From NCBI RefSeq assembly GCF_022605725.1, contig NC_065549.1:4278001-4342000 (forward strand): a stretch of 64,000 nucleotides of DNA. Reading direction: 5' to 3'. Both the position numbers and the translations under genes were made by a program. Shown here in pieces: positions 46,441-59,957 of the stretch. Under the pieces are notes generated by a model. It worked only from the letters and a program-made list of their open reading frames with translations. It had not been told where the DNA came from and did no database searches. How positions within the stretch are numbered: position 1 is the first letter of the stretch; the number at the start of each line of letters is the position of its first letter. The stretch is from Anthonomus grandis grandis (lineage: Eukaryota; Arthropoda; Insecta; Coleoptera; Curculionidae).

Positions 46441-49400
46441 TTTTGTTTATCTGATTTTCAGTAAAATTTATAGTCAAGAAATCAGCATTTTTCTATTGGA
46501 ATATCTTAAATAACTTAGGAGTTATACATAGAAAGGTCCAAGAACAATTCACAACTTGCAATTTATTCCAAAAACCTCAGATCTAGTGAGTTTTGTACGT
46601 TGTAGGGCAAAATTGGCTTTAGCTTAGAAACCATTAGACCGACAAAAATGGTTTATACTTTAAAATGTTCCCTGGAAAAAGTGTTTTCTTTGGGTGAAAA
46701 CTCCATTGAGGTACCTCAAAGAATTTTTGGGTGATTTTGAAAAACTAAATAATTTACAAGAAAATTTACTTCGAAACCAAGTGCTCAAATTAAGCTAGTT
46801 TTTAACTAAAAATATTTTTTTTATAAGGAGTTCATCTAGAAGGTGTCCATTATACTGCTATAAAGCAATTAAATAGATATTTAAAATAGCTTGGAAGTTA
46901 CATGCGAAAATGTCCAAGGGTAATAAAAAAACTTGCAATTTGTTACAAAAACTTCTAGTGACCATTGAACCTTGGAGGGCAAAACTAGCTCTAGCTTAGA
47001 AACTACTAGACTCACAAAAATGGTTCGTATATGAAATTGTTCCCTAAAACATACGATTTCTTTAAGTAGGAAACTTTATTAAGGAATGTCAATAAATTTC
47101 CAAGTAATCCTTAAAAAACTAAAAAATTTCCAGAAAAAATACCTGGAAACCAAGTGTTCTAGTAAAGCTAATTTTTCACTCAAAATTTGTAAGGTCAATT
47201 AAAAAAATTCTCAAGAATAAAGCAAATATTTAAACTAGAAAATTTAGTGGAAAAATTACCCAGAAATCAAAATTGCCCTAATTAAGACAATTTTTAACTT
47301 ATTATTAATATTTTTACATTAAATAAATCCATAGATTATAGTTAGTAACACAATAAAATAATTATGAAAATATCTTAAATGACTTGGGAGTTATAGATGG
47401 AAATATCTAAGAAAAATGAAAAAATGTTAGTCTAGAAAGAGTTAGTCTAGAAGATGTCCACTATACTGTTATAAAGGAACTATGTAGATATTTCGAATAG
47501 CTTGGAAGTTACATGCGATGATTTCCAAGGGTAATAAAAAAAAATTGCAATTTGTTGCAACAAAAACTTCAGGAAAGAAAGAAGGTAAAACTATCTCTAG
47601 CTCAGAAACTATTAGATCCATAAAAATGGTTCATATATAAAATTGTTCCCTATAAAATATGTTTGCTTCAAGTAAAAAACTCCATTAAAGAATCTTAACA
47701 AGTTTCCAAGTAATTCTTAAGAAACTAAAAAATTTACAAAAAAAATTACCCGAAAGCCAAGTGTTCTAGCAAAGCCAATTTTTCACTCAAATTCAATTTT
47801 TCATTCAAAATTTGTAAGGTTAATTGAAAAAATTCTCAAGAATAAAGCAAATATTTGAAATTGAAAATTTAGTAGAAAAATTACCCAGAAATCAAAATTC
47901 TCCTGATTAAGACAATTTTTAACTTATTATTAATATTTTTACATTAATTAAATCCACAGATTATAGTCGGTAAGACTGTAAAATAATTATCAAAATATAT
48001 TAAATGACTTGGGATTTATAGATAAAAAAGTCCAAGAACAATAAAAAAATGCAAAACTTGCAATTTATTCCAAAAACCTCAGATCTAGTGACCATTAGAC
48101 CTTGGAGGGCAAAGCGCTAGCTCAAAAACTATTAGATCCATAAAAAAGGTTCATATATGAAAATGTTTTCTGAAAAACGTGTTTTCTTTAAGTAAAAACT
48201 TTATTGAGGTACCTCAAAAAATTTCCTTTTTGAGAAATTGAAAAATTTACAAGAATTACTCCGAAGCAAAGTGCTCTAGTTAAGCTAGTTTTTTATTCAA
48301 AATCAATTTTTTTTATAAGGAGTTCATCTAGAAGGTGTGCATTAAATTGTTATAAAAAATTATGTAAATATTTCAAATAGCTTAGGACATGCGAAAATGT
48401 CCAAGAGCAATAAAAAAATTACCCGGAAACCAAATAAAGCAAAATAAAGCGATTTAATGAAGCAAATATTTAAAATTGAAAATTTTGTGGAAAAATTACC
48501 GAGAAATCAAAATTGCTCTATTTAAGACAATTTTTAACCTGTTATTAATATTTTTATATAAAATAAATCTACAGATTATAGGCGGAAACACTGTAAAATA
48601 ATTATAAAAATATCCTAAAGGACTTGGGAGTTTTAGATAGAAACGTCCAAGAACAATAAAAAATTCAAAACTTAATTTAAAGCAATTTAATCCAAAAACC
48701 TAGTGAGCTTTGGACCTTGGAGGGCAAAACTGGCTTTAGCTCAAAAACTATTAGACCCACAAAAATGGTTCATATATGAAAATGTTCCCTGGAAAACGTG
48801 TTTTCTTTAAGTGAAAACTCCACTGAGGTACCTCAAAAAATTTCCAAGCAATTCTTGTAATAAATACTAAAAAATTTACAAGAAAATGTACTCCGAAACA
48901 AAGTGCTCTAGTTAAGCTAGTTTTTTACTTAAAATCATTTTTTTTATAGGAACTTCATCTAGAAGATGTGCATTAAATTGTTATAAAAAATTCTATAGAT
49001 ATTATAAATAGCTTAGGAGTAACATGCGAAAATGTCCAAGGGTAATAAAAAAATTGCAATTTGTTACAAAAACTTCAGGAAAGAAAGAAGGTAAAAGTAC
49101 TTCTAGCTCAGAAACTATTATATCCATAAAAATGGTTCACATATGAAATTATTCTCTATAAAATATGTTTCCTTAAAATAAAAAACTCCATTAAGGAATC
49201 TCAACAAGTTTCCAAGTAATCCTTGAAAAACTAAAAAATTTACAAAAAAAAATTACCCGAAAACTAAGTGTGCTAGTTAAGCCAATTTTTCACTTAAAAT
49301 TAATTTTTTTTGTACAGAGTTTATTTACAAGATGTTCACTAAAAATTCGTTGTAAAGGAATTACAAAAATATATTCAATAATTAGGAAAGAATAATTAAA

Positions 49401-51190
49401 AATGTCAAAGTTTTATTTCAAAAATTTCAAAATTTGATAGGCCTTAAGCGTAAACGCAGATAAATACTGCTTGATTGAATAAATAATTCCTTAGAAAACA
49501 AACTTCTCAAGAACTCCTAGAATTTTTTTAATTTATTTAAAAAAAAATAGAAATTTTGATGAAAAAATGACACAGAAGTCAAAATTACTATAGTTCAGTC
49601 AATTTTTAACAAAGGATTAAAATAGAATAAATCTACAGGCTATAATCTATAGTACTGGGAAGAAATTATAAAAATATTTTAATTAGCATGAAAGATATAG
49701 CAGATATGAGAAAGATATTTTAATTAGCAGGAATATTTAAAGTTTTTAACTTATTCCACAAACTCCAAATCTGATAGGCTATGATAGACTCACAAAAATG
49801 GTTCATACATTTATCAAATTTTTCTTTAGAAAACGCATTTTCTTAGGAAGTCCATATGCATAAGGTAACACTGTAAAAAGTAATAAAAATATTTTAAATT
49901 ACTTAAAAGTTTTAGATAAAAAAAATAAAAAATAATTAAAAAATTCAAAGTTTTATATGTACTCCAAAAATTCAAAAAATTGAAAATTTAAGCGAAAAAT
50001 GACTTGAAAACCAAAATTACTTTAACTACTATATTAAAATTTTTAGATGGAATAAATCTACGAACTATAATCTCTAATACCGTAGAAAAATAATAAAAAT
50101 ATCTTAAGTGGCTTGGAAGTTATAGGTAAAAATATCCAAGAATGATTAAAAAATTCCAAGTTTTACATTTATTCCAATAACCTCAAATCTGATAAGCATT
50201 GAACTTTTAAGACAATACTGATTCTAGCTCAGAAAGTAGTAAACCAAGAAAAATGATTTATATAAAAATTTATTTCTTAGAAAACGCACTTTCTTAATAA
50301 CTACAAGTAAATTCCTAAAATTTGTTTAATTAATTTAAGAGAAACTGAAAATTTTAGCAAAAAATGACTTGGAAATCAAAAATGCTGTAACTAAGCCAAT
50401 TTAAAATTTAAAATTAAAATTTTTAGATGGAATAAATCTACGAACTATATTTTCTAATACTGTCGAAAAATTATAAAAATATCTTAAGTATCCAAGTTAT
50501 GTACTTGGAAGTAGTATTTTAAATTTTACATTTATTCCAATAACCTCAAATCTGATAAGCATTGAACTTTTAAGACGAAACTGGTTCTAGCTCAGAAAAC
50601 AACAAAAAAAAAACAAAATGGTTCATAAAAGAAATTATTCCTTAGAAAACGCCCTTTCTTAAGAACTGCAAGTTAATTTTTTTTAATATTTCTAAAAAAG
50701 GTAAAACAAATTATGGAAAAATTACCCAGAAATCAAAATTGCTTTAGACAAGCCTATTTCTAACCTATAATCAAAGTTTTATATGTGATTTAACTACAGA
50801 CTATAGTATCTAATAGTGTCAAAAATTTATAAAAATATCTTAATTAGCTTGGAAGATATAGGCAAAAATATCCAAAAATAATTAATTAATAAAAAATTAA
50901 ATATATTTCAAAAACTTCAAATCTGACAGGCATTGGACTTGAACGACGATACGGGTTCTAGCTCAGAAAGTATTAAACCTACAAAAATGGTTTGTATATG
51001 AAATTATTCCTTAGAAAACGCACTTTCTTAAGAACTTCAGGTGAATTTCAGTAATTTTTTATAATTATTCCTTAAAAAAATATAAAATTTAATGAAAAAA
51101 TTACCCTGAAACTAAAATTGCTCTAGTTAAGCCAATTTTTAATCTATAATTCAAATTTTTGAACTGAATAAATCTACAGGCTATAATATA

Positions 51191-51780
51191 CACACCCCAC
51201 AAAAATCATCGCATCACTCATTATTTCTTAAATGTTTTAAATTTTTGATATTGATAATTAAATCACCAAATATATACGACTTTTGCAACATTTATTTTAA
51301 ATCAGTTTAATCTACAGAAGACAAACATTTTGATTTACAAAATATGCAAAAATCAAAAAAATTGTACAAAACATGTATACAAAAAAAATTAACTTTATTT
51401 AAGCCAATGAATTTCTAATAGCGTGTATTACCGCCCCTGGCTCTAATTACAGCTTCCATTCGTCTTCGAAGGCTTCTAAACAGGTTATGGAGGTATTCTT
51501 GCGGCACGTTTGCCCAGAAGTCAAAAAGAACATTTTGAAGATCATCTAATGTTCTTATTGATGCTGGATGTTGCTAAATTTGCTATCCTAGTTGGTCCCA
51601 GACATGTTCTATCGGACTAAGGTCCGGGATACATGCAGGCTAATTTAGGGTGGGTATCTCGACCTCTTCTAAGTATTACCGAACAACTCTAGCAGCGCGT
51701 GGACGAGCATTATCATGCATTAGCACAGAATTATCACCGATATATGGCATATAGGGTATATCCATCATTCACTGGTACTA
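51191..51780 (-). mobile_element. Tc1-type transposon, 5'-truncated
   Basis: The right-hand part of the transposase and the downstream terminus survive. A TA then 'cacaccccacaaaaatcatc' at 51189-51210 looks like the outer end. On the other side array F text resumes abruptly at about 51781, with no inverted terminal repeat, so about half the element is missing. It interrupts array F. Confidence 0.75.
51415..51780 (-). pseudogene. Tc1-like transposase C-terminal half (D34E)
   Basis: Minus strand: PYMPYIGDNSVLMHDNARPR with the second catalytic Asp near 51720, then VVR, stop, YLEEVEIPTL, stop, PACIPDLSPIEHVWDQL with the Glu near 51612 (34 positions apart), then FRSLRRRMEAVIRARGGNTR and Y before the natural stop at 51415. 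Several internal stops. The N-terminal DNA-binding half and first Asp are absent. Tc1 family assignment is secure. Confidence 0.9.
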
Positions 51781-52039
51781 GCTCCGTGCGACCCTCAAAA
51801 ACTTATGAATTATCTTAATTTGCTTGGAATTTATCGGCAAAAATATCCGAGAATAATTATAATTTTTCAAAAAACCCCAAATCTGACGGGCATTGGACTG
51901 ATGAGGTTTATGTGGTAAATTATTTATTTTAAAATACCTTTTCAATAAAACTCTCTTAAAGTACCTCAAAAAGTTTCCAAGCGATCACTGAAAAACTAGA
52001 AACCTTAGTATAAAAAATTACATAAAAACCAAAACTTCA

Positions 52040-53060
52040 TTGGTCATTAAAAGGCCATTTTCCGTTACATAGAATTCATTTACATATAGTTCTTTCTAAT
52101 ATTATAAGAGAATTATAAAAACAAATCTTTCCAGACTCTGAATACACCCCTTCGTCCCACCCTATATGCCTTAAAACCCAGTCATATTTCACAACTTTTT
52201 TACAATTAAGGAATCCAATTGTAAAGTGGCTTTTCAACACTCGACCTGAAAAACAACGAATTAACGCAGCAAAGATTATATTGCTAATAATAATTAAAAG
52301 CCAGAAAGGCAAACATAAGAACGCAGGGCTTATTGTAAATATTGATTCACGTGTGCTACTTATACCATCGACGTTTTAAAACAAAAAAAAAGAATCATAT
52401 CGATGGGCTAAAACATGGTTTGGATTTTAACCATCGGTTTTAACGGATGAAAATAGATTTAAATCTAATGGTGCGCGTTCCGAGATGCGTGTAGCCTATT
52501 TACTTAAGAGTTTGAGTAATACGAATCATTTCCAGACAAATTGGCCCGTCATTAACGCGGCTGATATACCAGATTAGAAAATTAAATTGAGAGAGATCCG
52601 GGATTTATCGCTGAACTAATTTTTATAACGGCTAGTGATAATTCAGTTTCAGTTTTACACCTGATGAATATCAAAAATTGTTATTTTTAGAGCCGGTTTG
52701 GAAATATATCTTTCGCTATATAATGAAGTGTCTTTTACGTTGCCTGGTATATTTTTTCAATTAATTTGTAACAGTATATAAGTGATATTTAACTATAGGT
52801 GCATTTCGTAATTAATATTACGATGAGTTTATTTATAGGCGATGCAAAAAAAAAAATAAAAGAATTCCATTGTTTGACCGTTTTACGACCTTCTCCGATT
52901 TTTATTGTGCGTAACCAAATTGCCAGATTTGAATATCTTGAAATTAGATCCGCCGGTTCTCTGGTTGATATGATCGTGAAAAAGTTTTACGGAATTAAGG
53001 AAAACACGAGGAGAAGACAGAGAAAATTAAAAGAAATAGAAATTTAGTTTTATTAAAACT
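52040..53060. other. Repeat-poor island, no gene called
   Basis: 52330-53050 is free of array words and moderately GC-rich. An 82-codon frame at 52799-53047 is the longest, with a basic C-terminus but no domain that I know; no supporting splice sites are obvious. Possibly unique intronic or regulatory sequence. Confidence 0.4.
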
Positions 53061-54480
53061 GTTCAGGACGCGAACAAGCTATACCTTGATTTTTATTTTT
53101 TTTTGCAGGTAAATAAGTCAATTTTTCTTTTGTCTCTATCTCACTTTGCTTTTTTTGCTTAGAACATCTTAAAATTGCACTTTTCTTTCGTATTTTGACC
53201 CACTGTACACGAAAAACAAAAATTCCAGTTTTGATTTAATTTTTTTTAAATTTAATTCCAAGCATTTGATGTCATTTTATTATTTGTCTTTCAGGAATTT
53301 GATTTGAATCGTCCAGGGGCCATCACTAAAAAGTTATTAAATAAAATGTGATTTTCGGGTCGGACCTTCATGGGTAAAGTTCACTATTGCTCGCCCTATA
53401 TGGTTTCCAAAAATGCCGATTATATGGCATATAAAAGATAAAGGATAAAGCTTTTTTCTGAAATAAGTATCGTTTGGAAGAAAATTCCAAAAAACTGAAA
53501 ATGCCAGAACTCGAAAAATAAATTTTTTACAAAAAAAAGCTTCAAGTATGTCTAATCTCTTATAAAATAAAGAATTTTAGCCGAAACACTTTTTTTATAA
53601 AAATTATATTTTAGCCTCTGGAGAAGTTTGAATTTTTTTTTTTTTTAGTCACGTTTATTCGCTGATAATAACCCACCCTGTATACCGATCTGGCTCAAAA
53701 AGTATACAATTCTTAAGCTTCTAATAGCCCTCGTGTCCTAAAAATTTCAAGTCGTTCGCGTCGGCTTTTAATTTGAGTTCTCGCGACCGGAAGGAATTTG
53801 ACCGTTTTTTTACGAAATTTTCACTTTGACTCAGTCCCGCTGCCTTTGTGGCTACTGAAAAAAAAAATTGTTTACGGATCCATCATTCTCAATGTATTGA
53901 GAGGCCACATGCCAAATTTCATCGTTTCGCGACGCATACAGCCAAAGGTATGAATTTTTATTTCCCAATAAATACGTTGTTTCGGACCCGAGGTCGCGTG
54001 CATAATTTAGTCGCAGACGCTTCTTGAATTTCTTTATGGCATTTAGAATCTTCTAAGACAACTCCTTGGATTTTTGAAGTTATTTATTGTATATGTACTT
54101 TAGATGTTTGAGGTCATTTTCTATTATATAAATCCAGTTATTTGAAGCTACTTGCAATTTATTTTGCTATATTTGAAGTCTTTCCTAAAATGATTTAAAC
54201 ATTACGAATCTTCGTAATATTTGGGTCTAATTCAAACAAATAGTCCATTTTTCTCAAAGAGACCTCTTAATAATAAAAATTCAGAGATTGGAGGCACACA
54301 ACATAATCTGAGACCATTGACTTTGTGTCTCTCCAATCTCTAAATTTTTGGGCCTAAAATTAGATTTTTGTCTGATGAGTGTCTCCTTTTATACTGCATC
54401 GTTTTTTTTTTTCTATTTTTGCCTAAAGATTCTTAAAATTTCATAAAGACCAAGGGCTTTTTCCCAAATTTCAAAATATC
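53060..54480. other. Mixed spacer, possible old DNA-transposon remnant
   Basis: 53690-54000 is CpG-rich ('ttcgcgtcggc', 'ctcgcgaccgg', 'ttcgcgacgcat') and is preceded by 'cccaccctgtata' at about 53680, a word resembling transposon termini elsewhere in the window. I saw no matching inverted end and no coding frame. 54040-54480 is AT-rich. Confidence 0.35.
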
Positions 54481-55800
54481 TCGAAAGTCAATAATTTAAA
54501 AAAAAAATTTTTTGTACTTAGTCTTGTAAACCAAAACTTTGTCTATCATTTTGTACTCTTTTTTAATTAAAATGATAAAAATTAAGATATTTCGATATTT
54601 TGTCGTGAGGTCAAAGCACCAAGTGCCTTTCCCTAAATTTCGAAATATGACCACAATCAGTCTTGTAGATCAAAATATTATCAATAAATTTGCACTCTAC
54701 AATAGGATAAACATCATTTTATCAAAATGATGGAAAATGAGATTTTTTCGATATTTCGTCAGGAATTTAGGCACTAAATAAGTATTAAAAGTGCCTTTTC
54801 ATAACTTTCAAAATATCTCAAAAATTATTAATTTTTTAAAAATATGCTCATAATGAGTCTTGTACACCCAAATCGTATCTATCACTTTGCACTCTATAAT
54901 TTTCTTGATTAAAATAATAGAAAGTGACATATTTCGATATTTTGTTGTGGAGTCTAGGGACCAATTGCATTTCCCTAAATATCTGCAAAATTATTAATTT
55001 TGCAAAAATATGCTCATGAACAGTCTTGTAGACCCAAATCATATCTATCACTTTGCACTCTATGATTTTCTTGATTAAAATAATAGAAAGTGACATATTT
55101 CGATATTTTGTTGTGGAGTCTAGGGACCAATTGCATTTCCCTAAATATCTGCAAAATTATTAATTTTGCAAAAATATGCTTATGAACAGTCTTGTAGACC
55201 CAAATCATATCTATCACTTTGCATTCTATAATTTTCTTGATTAAAATAATAGAAAGTGACATATTTCGATATTTTGTTGTGGAGTCTAGGGACCAATTGC
55301 ATTTTCCTAAATATCTGCAAAATTATTAATTTTGCAAAAATATGCTCATGAACAGTCTTGTAAACCCAAATCATATCTATCACTTGCACTCTATAATTTT
55401 CTTGATTAAAATAATAAAAAGTGACATATTTCGATATTTCGTCGTTGAGTCTAGGGATCCATTGCTTTTCCTTTAATTTCGAAATATCTCAAAAATCATT
55501 AATTTTGCAAAAATATGCTCATAATCAATCTTATAAATCCAAATATCACTTTACACTATATTTTTTTTTTATTAAAATAATAGGAATTGAGATATTTTGT
55601 CATGATCTCTAAATTTCGAAATATCTCGAAAATCATTAATTTTGCACAAATATGCTCCTAATCAGTCTTCTACATTCAAATATTATCTGTCGCTTTGCAC
55701 TTTATAATTTTTTTTATTAAAATAATAGACACTGAGATATTTTAAAATTTCGTCATGGGGTACAAACCTTTGGTCAAATTTCGAAATTCCAGTTTGGCTC
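54480..55800. repeat. Array G: 166-bp satellite
   Basis: Seven to eight tandem copies. The best ones are at about 54850-55390, where whole copies differ by only a few bases. The unit contains 'ctatcactttgcactctata', 'gaaagtgacatatttcgata', 'tgttgtggagtctagggacc' and 'ttgcaaaaatatgctcat'. Overlapping minus-strand frames (54848, 55014 and 55180 starts) are spaced exactly 166 bp and are the satellite read through. Outer copies are more diverged. Confidence 0.92.
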
Positions 55801-57169
55801 ACTGCATACGACCAGCATAATTTCATTACAATCATTCAAGATACTTGGATCTAAAATGGCTTTTATTACAGGAAAATGTTAAGAAAAATTAAATTTTTCA
55901 AGTTTTCTTTGTCTTTATTCTGAATTGTCCCTTCTCATTCCTGTCTGAGTTATTTGAACATTTTACTTCTCTTACGTAGAAGTGTGGTCCTTTACATAGG
56001 ATAGAAATCATTTCCTCAGGATCTTTCATGATAATTCGTTTGGTTAAAATCGGTCTTCTTCTTAAATGAATTTATCCGCACTATTTTTACCTAAATCATC
56101 TTAAAACTGTACTAATATAATTATAAATTTGTAAAACTTGTGGTCTAAAATGAAGTTTTTTGCCTGAAAACCATTTTCTCAAAAATTACCCGAAACTATC
56201 TAATTTTTAAACTCTTAACCAAACACATAATAAATATTGTGAATATCGGCACCCCCGTTCAAATCGAATGTAAAAATTGGTATCCAACTGGGCCATAAGA
56301 CCCGGGTACAGGCGCCGACTACCGATACCCTCCTATTAAGTTTCCTTTGATTTCAATTGTGCCTTAGACACATCAATGGCCTTTTTATAAGCTCCTAGAG
56401 ACCCTTCAAGTTAATTTATTACAGCTGATTCGCCGTATAGGAAATGACGTGTCCGATAATCAGAAGCTCGAGAGTCGATTTCCTATGTAGTTTCGATGTT
56501 AAATTAAGAAAAAAATAGGGGCATTTTGTTATAATTTTTTTTAAATAAATAATTCGCCCTGTATATGGTTGAAAAGAGGCCAAAAACGGAATGTTTATAC
56601 CCCTTTTCTTAAAGAATGTTTGACTTTACTTAGTGAGACCTGTTTTATTGTGACGGCAAATATGTATTTAGGATCCGATGTTGATGATGGGTCTTTGATC
56701 GTCTTTCACCGTATTTCAGATTGGAACTATGTGTGAGGCTTGTTGTAAATAGTTTTATGGAATTTTTTAGGGGTAACAAAACAAGGGACAAATTATCGTT
56801 TATTTATGATTGAAAATCTTGCATTTTATATATGCTTGAATTCTTCTTATATTGAATAAAATTTATGTGGTTGATCAAGGATTTTTTTCTTAAATCTAGC
56901 CAAAATGATTTATTATTTAATAAAGTATTATGAATTTTATTAACGTGCCACACACCTGAGAAAATTTATGTACTTACAGTAAAGAGACTTAATAATGCGG
57001 CAATGCTACTTAAGCCAAATCAAATGCAAAAATATATATACGATGCAGTAAAATTATTTTTGTGACCAATAAATTAATAAGTTTTACACATTTCGCCGTA
57101 ATAAAGCCAGGTATATTTAGATTATGCGACTGGATGTATGTATAAGAAATTGGCTTGTGATCTTGGAAT
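55800..57169. other. Spacer with a GC-richer core
   Basis: 56220-56480 has higher GC ('cggcacccccgttc', 'acaggcgccgactacc') and no array words; 56550-56575 contains 'aattcgccctgtata'. The remainder is AT-rich. No gene recognised. Confidence 0.4.
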
Positions 57170-58365
57170 TACCGAAAATATTAAATTTAAAAGGTAAAAT
57201 TTTAACAAAAAAAATTTAAATTTTTGGTGTACTTTTAGATCTTGTTGTAAAAAAAAGTACTTGTTTAAATATATGAAATATGCAAATAAAATGGTTATAA
57301 AAAATTAAACCAACTTAAAAAAATATTATTTTGTACAGTACAGTTACAATTTATTTGAAATTTAATGAAGGAAAATATGAGCTTTTATAAAATATATGTC
57401 CTAAAAAAAGTGTAAGGTACAGATTTATTTATAAAATTAGAAAAATTTAAATAAAACATGATTTTTTTAATTAAAAAAATATATAAAAACATTTTCTAGC
57501 AACTCCAAAATTTTTTGTAAATAATTATACACAGACATAAAATTGTATACAAAAATACAGCATATTGCAGTGTTTGTTCTAAAGGAACTAAACTTGGAAA
57601 CAAATGTTTTGTTAGTATTTAATAAAAAAAGTATAAATTTATATTTTTTTAATGATTTAAAAGAAAATTATGTTTGGGCCAAATCCAAGGAAATTAAAAT
57701 ATTTAATTGTTCACTTTAATATTTTACAAATTTATGATTTAATCTCGTCTGCTGACTTACACGTACAATTTCATTTAAAAAATAAAACTTATACCAAACA
57801 AAAATTAAAATAAAAATTTTTTTTATCAATATTTATTTTTATAAATCAGAATTAATTAGTACGAAATTATATTGGCGCCAAATTCAAAGAAATTAAAACA
57901 TAAAGTTGTATTAAAAAATCTATACAATTTCAAGATTTATTGTGTAAAACTAAACTGATTAAAACAAATTTTATGTTTCAATCTCACTATTTATAATTTA
58001 TAATTAATTAGAAAAAAATTATATTTGTATTAAAATATTAATTTGTATACGAAACATTAAATTTAAAAAAATAAAAATTCTTAAAATTTCAGGATTTATT
58101 GTAAAAAAAGTAAAGTTAAAAACAAATTTTTAATATCAGCAGTAAAATAAAAAATTAAATTTTATAAAAAAAATATACAAACTTGATATTTATTTTTTTA
58201 ATTTAAAAATAATTAGAAGAAAATTATATTTGTGTCAAATTCAAAGAAGTTAAAACATTAACATAAACATAAAATTATAACAATTTTAGGATTTGTAGTA
58301 AAGAACTAAACTTAGAAACTTTTGAAATTTCTCAACTTTCAAAACAACTTCAGCAGAAACTTATA
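57170..58365. repeat. Array H, left part
   Basis: AT-rich degenerate repeats with 'aatttaaaaataattagaag', 'gtgtcaaattcaaagaa' and 'aaaattgtataaaaaa' words recurring about every 150-200 bp. Interrupted by the nested transposon. Confidence 0.6.
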
Positions 58366-58949
58366 CAGTGACCGCCTAAAGTTCCGCATAAATTCTATAA
58401 AAATTAGAGACATGATTTTTTGAGAAAACGCTCGGATCCGTCGATTTTTATTTTAAGTTGCGCATTATTTCACATAAATTTTTGTATACAGGGTGGAACA
58501 AAAAAAAAGATATGGCGTCATCGGAATGCTATATTTTTTATTGCATTTATGAAATATAAGCGAAATTCCAAGCAAGTTTCGTGTAACTCACCTTACCTCA
58601 AAACTCAAATGTTTCAGAAATATTTACATTTAACGAACAAGAAAGCAAGTAAGTACGTCTATTTACAATTTAAGATAAAATGGAGGATAAAATGTTATAA
58701 ACTGTTAAAACCCTTATTAATGTATCAAGTGTTCAAACTGATCCCCCCTTTACTTCTTGGCAGAAAGCAAGACGCTTTACAAAGTTATGTAAAATACTTA
58801 TTAATTATTTCAGGTGATATACGTCTAATTCTATTTTTCAAATCTTCTACGTTGTTTGGCTTCTCAATATAAACTTTACTTTTCAGGTACCCCCCATAGA
58901 AAATAGTCGCAGAGATTTAGGTCTGGTGACCTGGCCGGCCACTCTATTG

Positions 58950-59957
58950 GAATAAAATTTTTTATTGGAATTATTCATAAAAAATTACCCTTCTCTTTCT
59001 AGTACATTACATAAATTATTTAAAAAATCCTTATGTTTTTTAAAATGAAATCTGTTAACCCCTACAAGAATGTTAGTTATTTTTTTTTTCATTCTATATT
59101 TACTATTTATATCCGTTAAAGTTTTAATTTTTTCAATAGAGGCATTATCTATTTACCTATCTATAAACCTTAGATAATGGCTCATGTTTAGAACTTTTAT
59201 GTTTGCAGATTTTCTTCTTGATGTTGGTTTTTTTATTAGTGGAGACTAGAGATGTGCTCTTATTTCTTCGGGAGTCTAATAACAGCAAGAGGGTTCCGTG
59301 GTACATTCCCTATTATCAGGTGAAGGTTTTGGAGTTTCAGAAAGTAATGGAGTTCCATTGTCAGAAAGTACTGGAGTTGCATCGGACGTTCGTTTGTGGT
59401 GATGAGGGTCGATCAATAACCCTTGCGGGGAGAAAGTAATAGTCAGTAAACAAGTGTAAATCGAAGGGGTATATACCACTTTTAGAAAAGTCTTTGGTAA
59501 CGGATACCAATAAGCTTTGCATTATTTTTTAATAAAATTGTTTGTCCAAGACTTTGAACCAGAAAATCATCACAAGCTTGGTTAAAACATGTTTGAAAGT
59601 CCATATCTACCAACGGTTGAAACCGATAGCTTATATGTGGTCGTCTAATATTAATATAACCTTTTTATCTTGGCTACATTTTACGAAGTTTATAAAATTC
59701 GAAGTTGTCACTAAACATCCAGCCACTAGATGAGTCACAACTCTGGATTATTGTGGTGCTCCATTTGTCATATTTACGAACTTTGTCTAAGACTCTTACG
59801 AGTCTTGTTTACGAACATGCGGAATAACGAAGAAAGGTGGAATTCAATTTCCAATTGCATTTACCGTGTGCTGTGGCGGTTTGGCCTCTCTCATTTAAAA
59901 TAACTTTGGCCATTTACTTTTGCCCTTTTTTTGAAATGATTTTGCAGGGTTTATGGA
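58950..59957 (-). mobile_element. pogo-type fragment inserted in the mariner transposase
   Basis: The mariner coding text breaks at 'RRGI' (59957) and resumes at 'PIEWP' (about 58950). The intervening 1 kb contains a pogo/Tigger-like DDE_1 remnant on the same (minus) strand. Clean pogo terminal repeats were not identified, so the insertion may have been trimmed. Confidence 0.75.
59150..59800 (-). pseudogene. pogo/Tigger-like transposase C-terminal fragment
   Basis: The minus strand shows SSGWMFSDNFEFYKLRK near 59690-59740, KKVILILDDH with the second catalytic Asp near 59640-59670, and YRFQPLVDMDFQTCFNQACD near 59580-59630 (family: HxLQPLDVxxFxxxK). The proline/serine-rich C-terminus follows (TSDATPVLSDNGTPLLSETP) with 'TPEEIRAHL' and 'RRKSANIKVL' near 59215-59290, comparable to the family's PlP...RRKKGKSRIL end. 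Frames shift several times and the N-terminal DNA-binding domain is missing. Confidence 0.75.

Larger units (their letters stand above)
46440..52030. repeat. Array F: 'cacaaaaatggttcatatat' repeats
   Basis: About ten degenerate copies of a unit of about 350-650 bp: 'tagctcagaaactattagac', 'cacaaaaatggttcatatat', 'gaaaacgtgttttctttaag', 'aactccattgaggtacctca', 'tttccaagtaatcct', and 'ataaatctacagactataat'. The 'aaaatggtt' part lies near 46645, 47016, 47625, 48145, 48760, 49130, 49797, 50250, 50620 and 50988. Later copies are more diverged. A Tc1 fragment splits the last copy. Confidence 0.83.

Noticed and set aside
52799..53047. 82-codon plus-strand frame with a basic tail
   Set aside because: Contains an A-run, has no domain and no conserved context that I can see; not called.
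54848..55389. Three overlapping minus-strand frames with nearly the same protein
   Set aside because: Their starts are exactly 166 bp apart and 166 is not a multiple of three. They are the satellite monomer read through, not a repeat protein.
58420..58872. 150-codon plus-strand frame
   Set aside because: Antisense to the transposase C-terminus and running through the terminal repeats; no domain.
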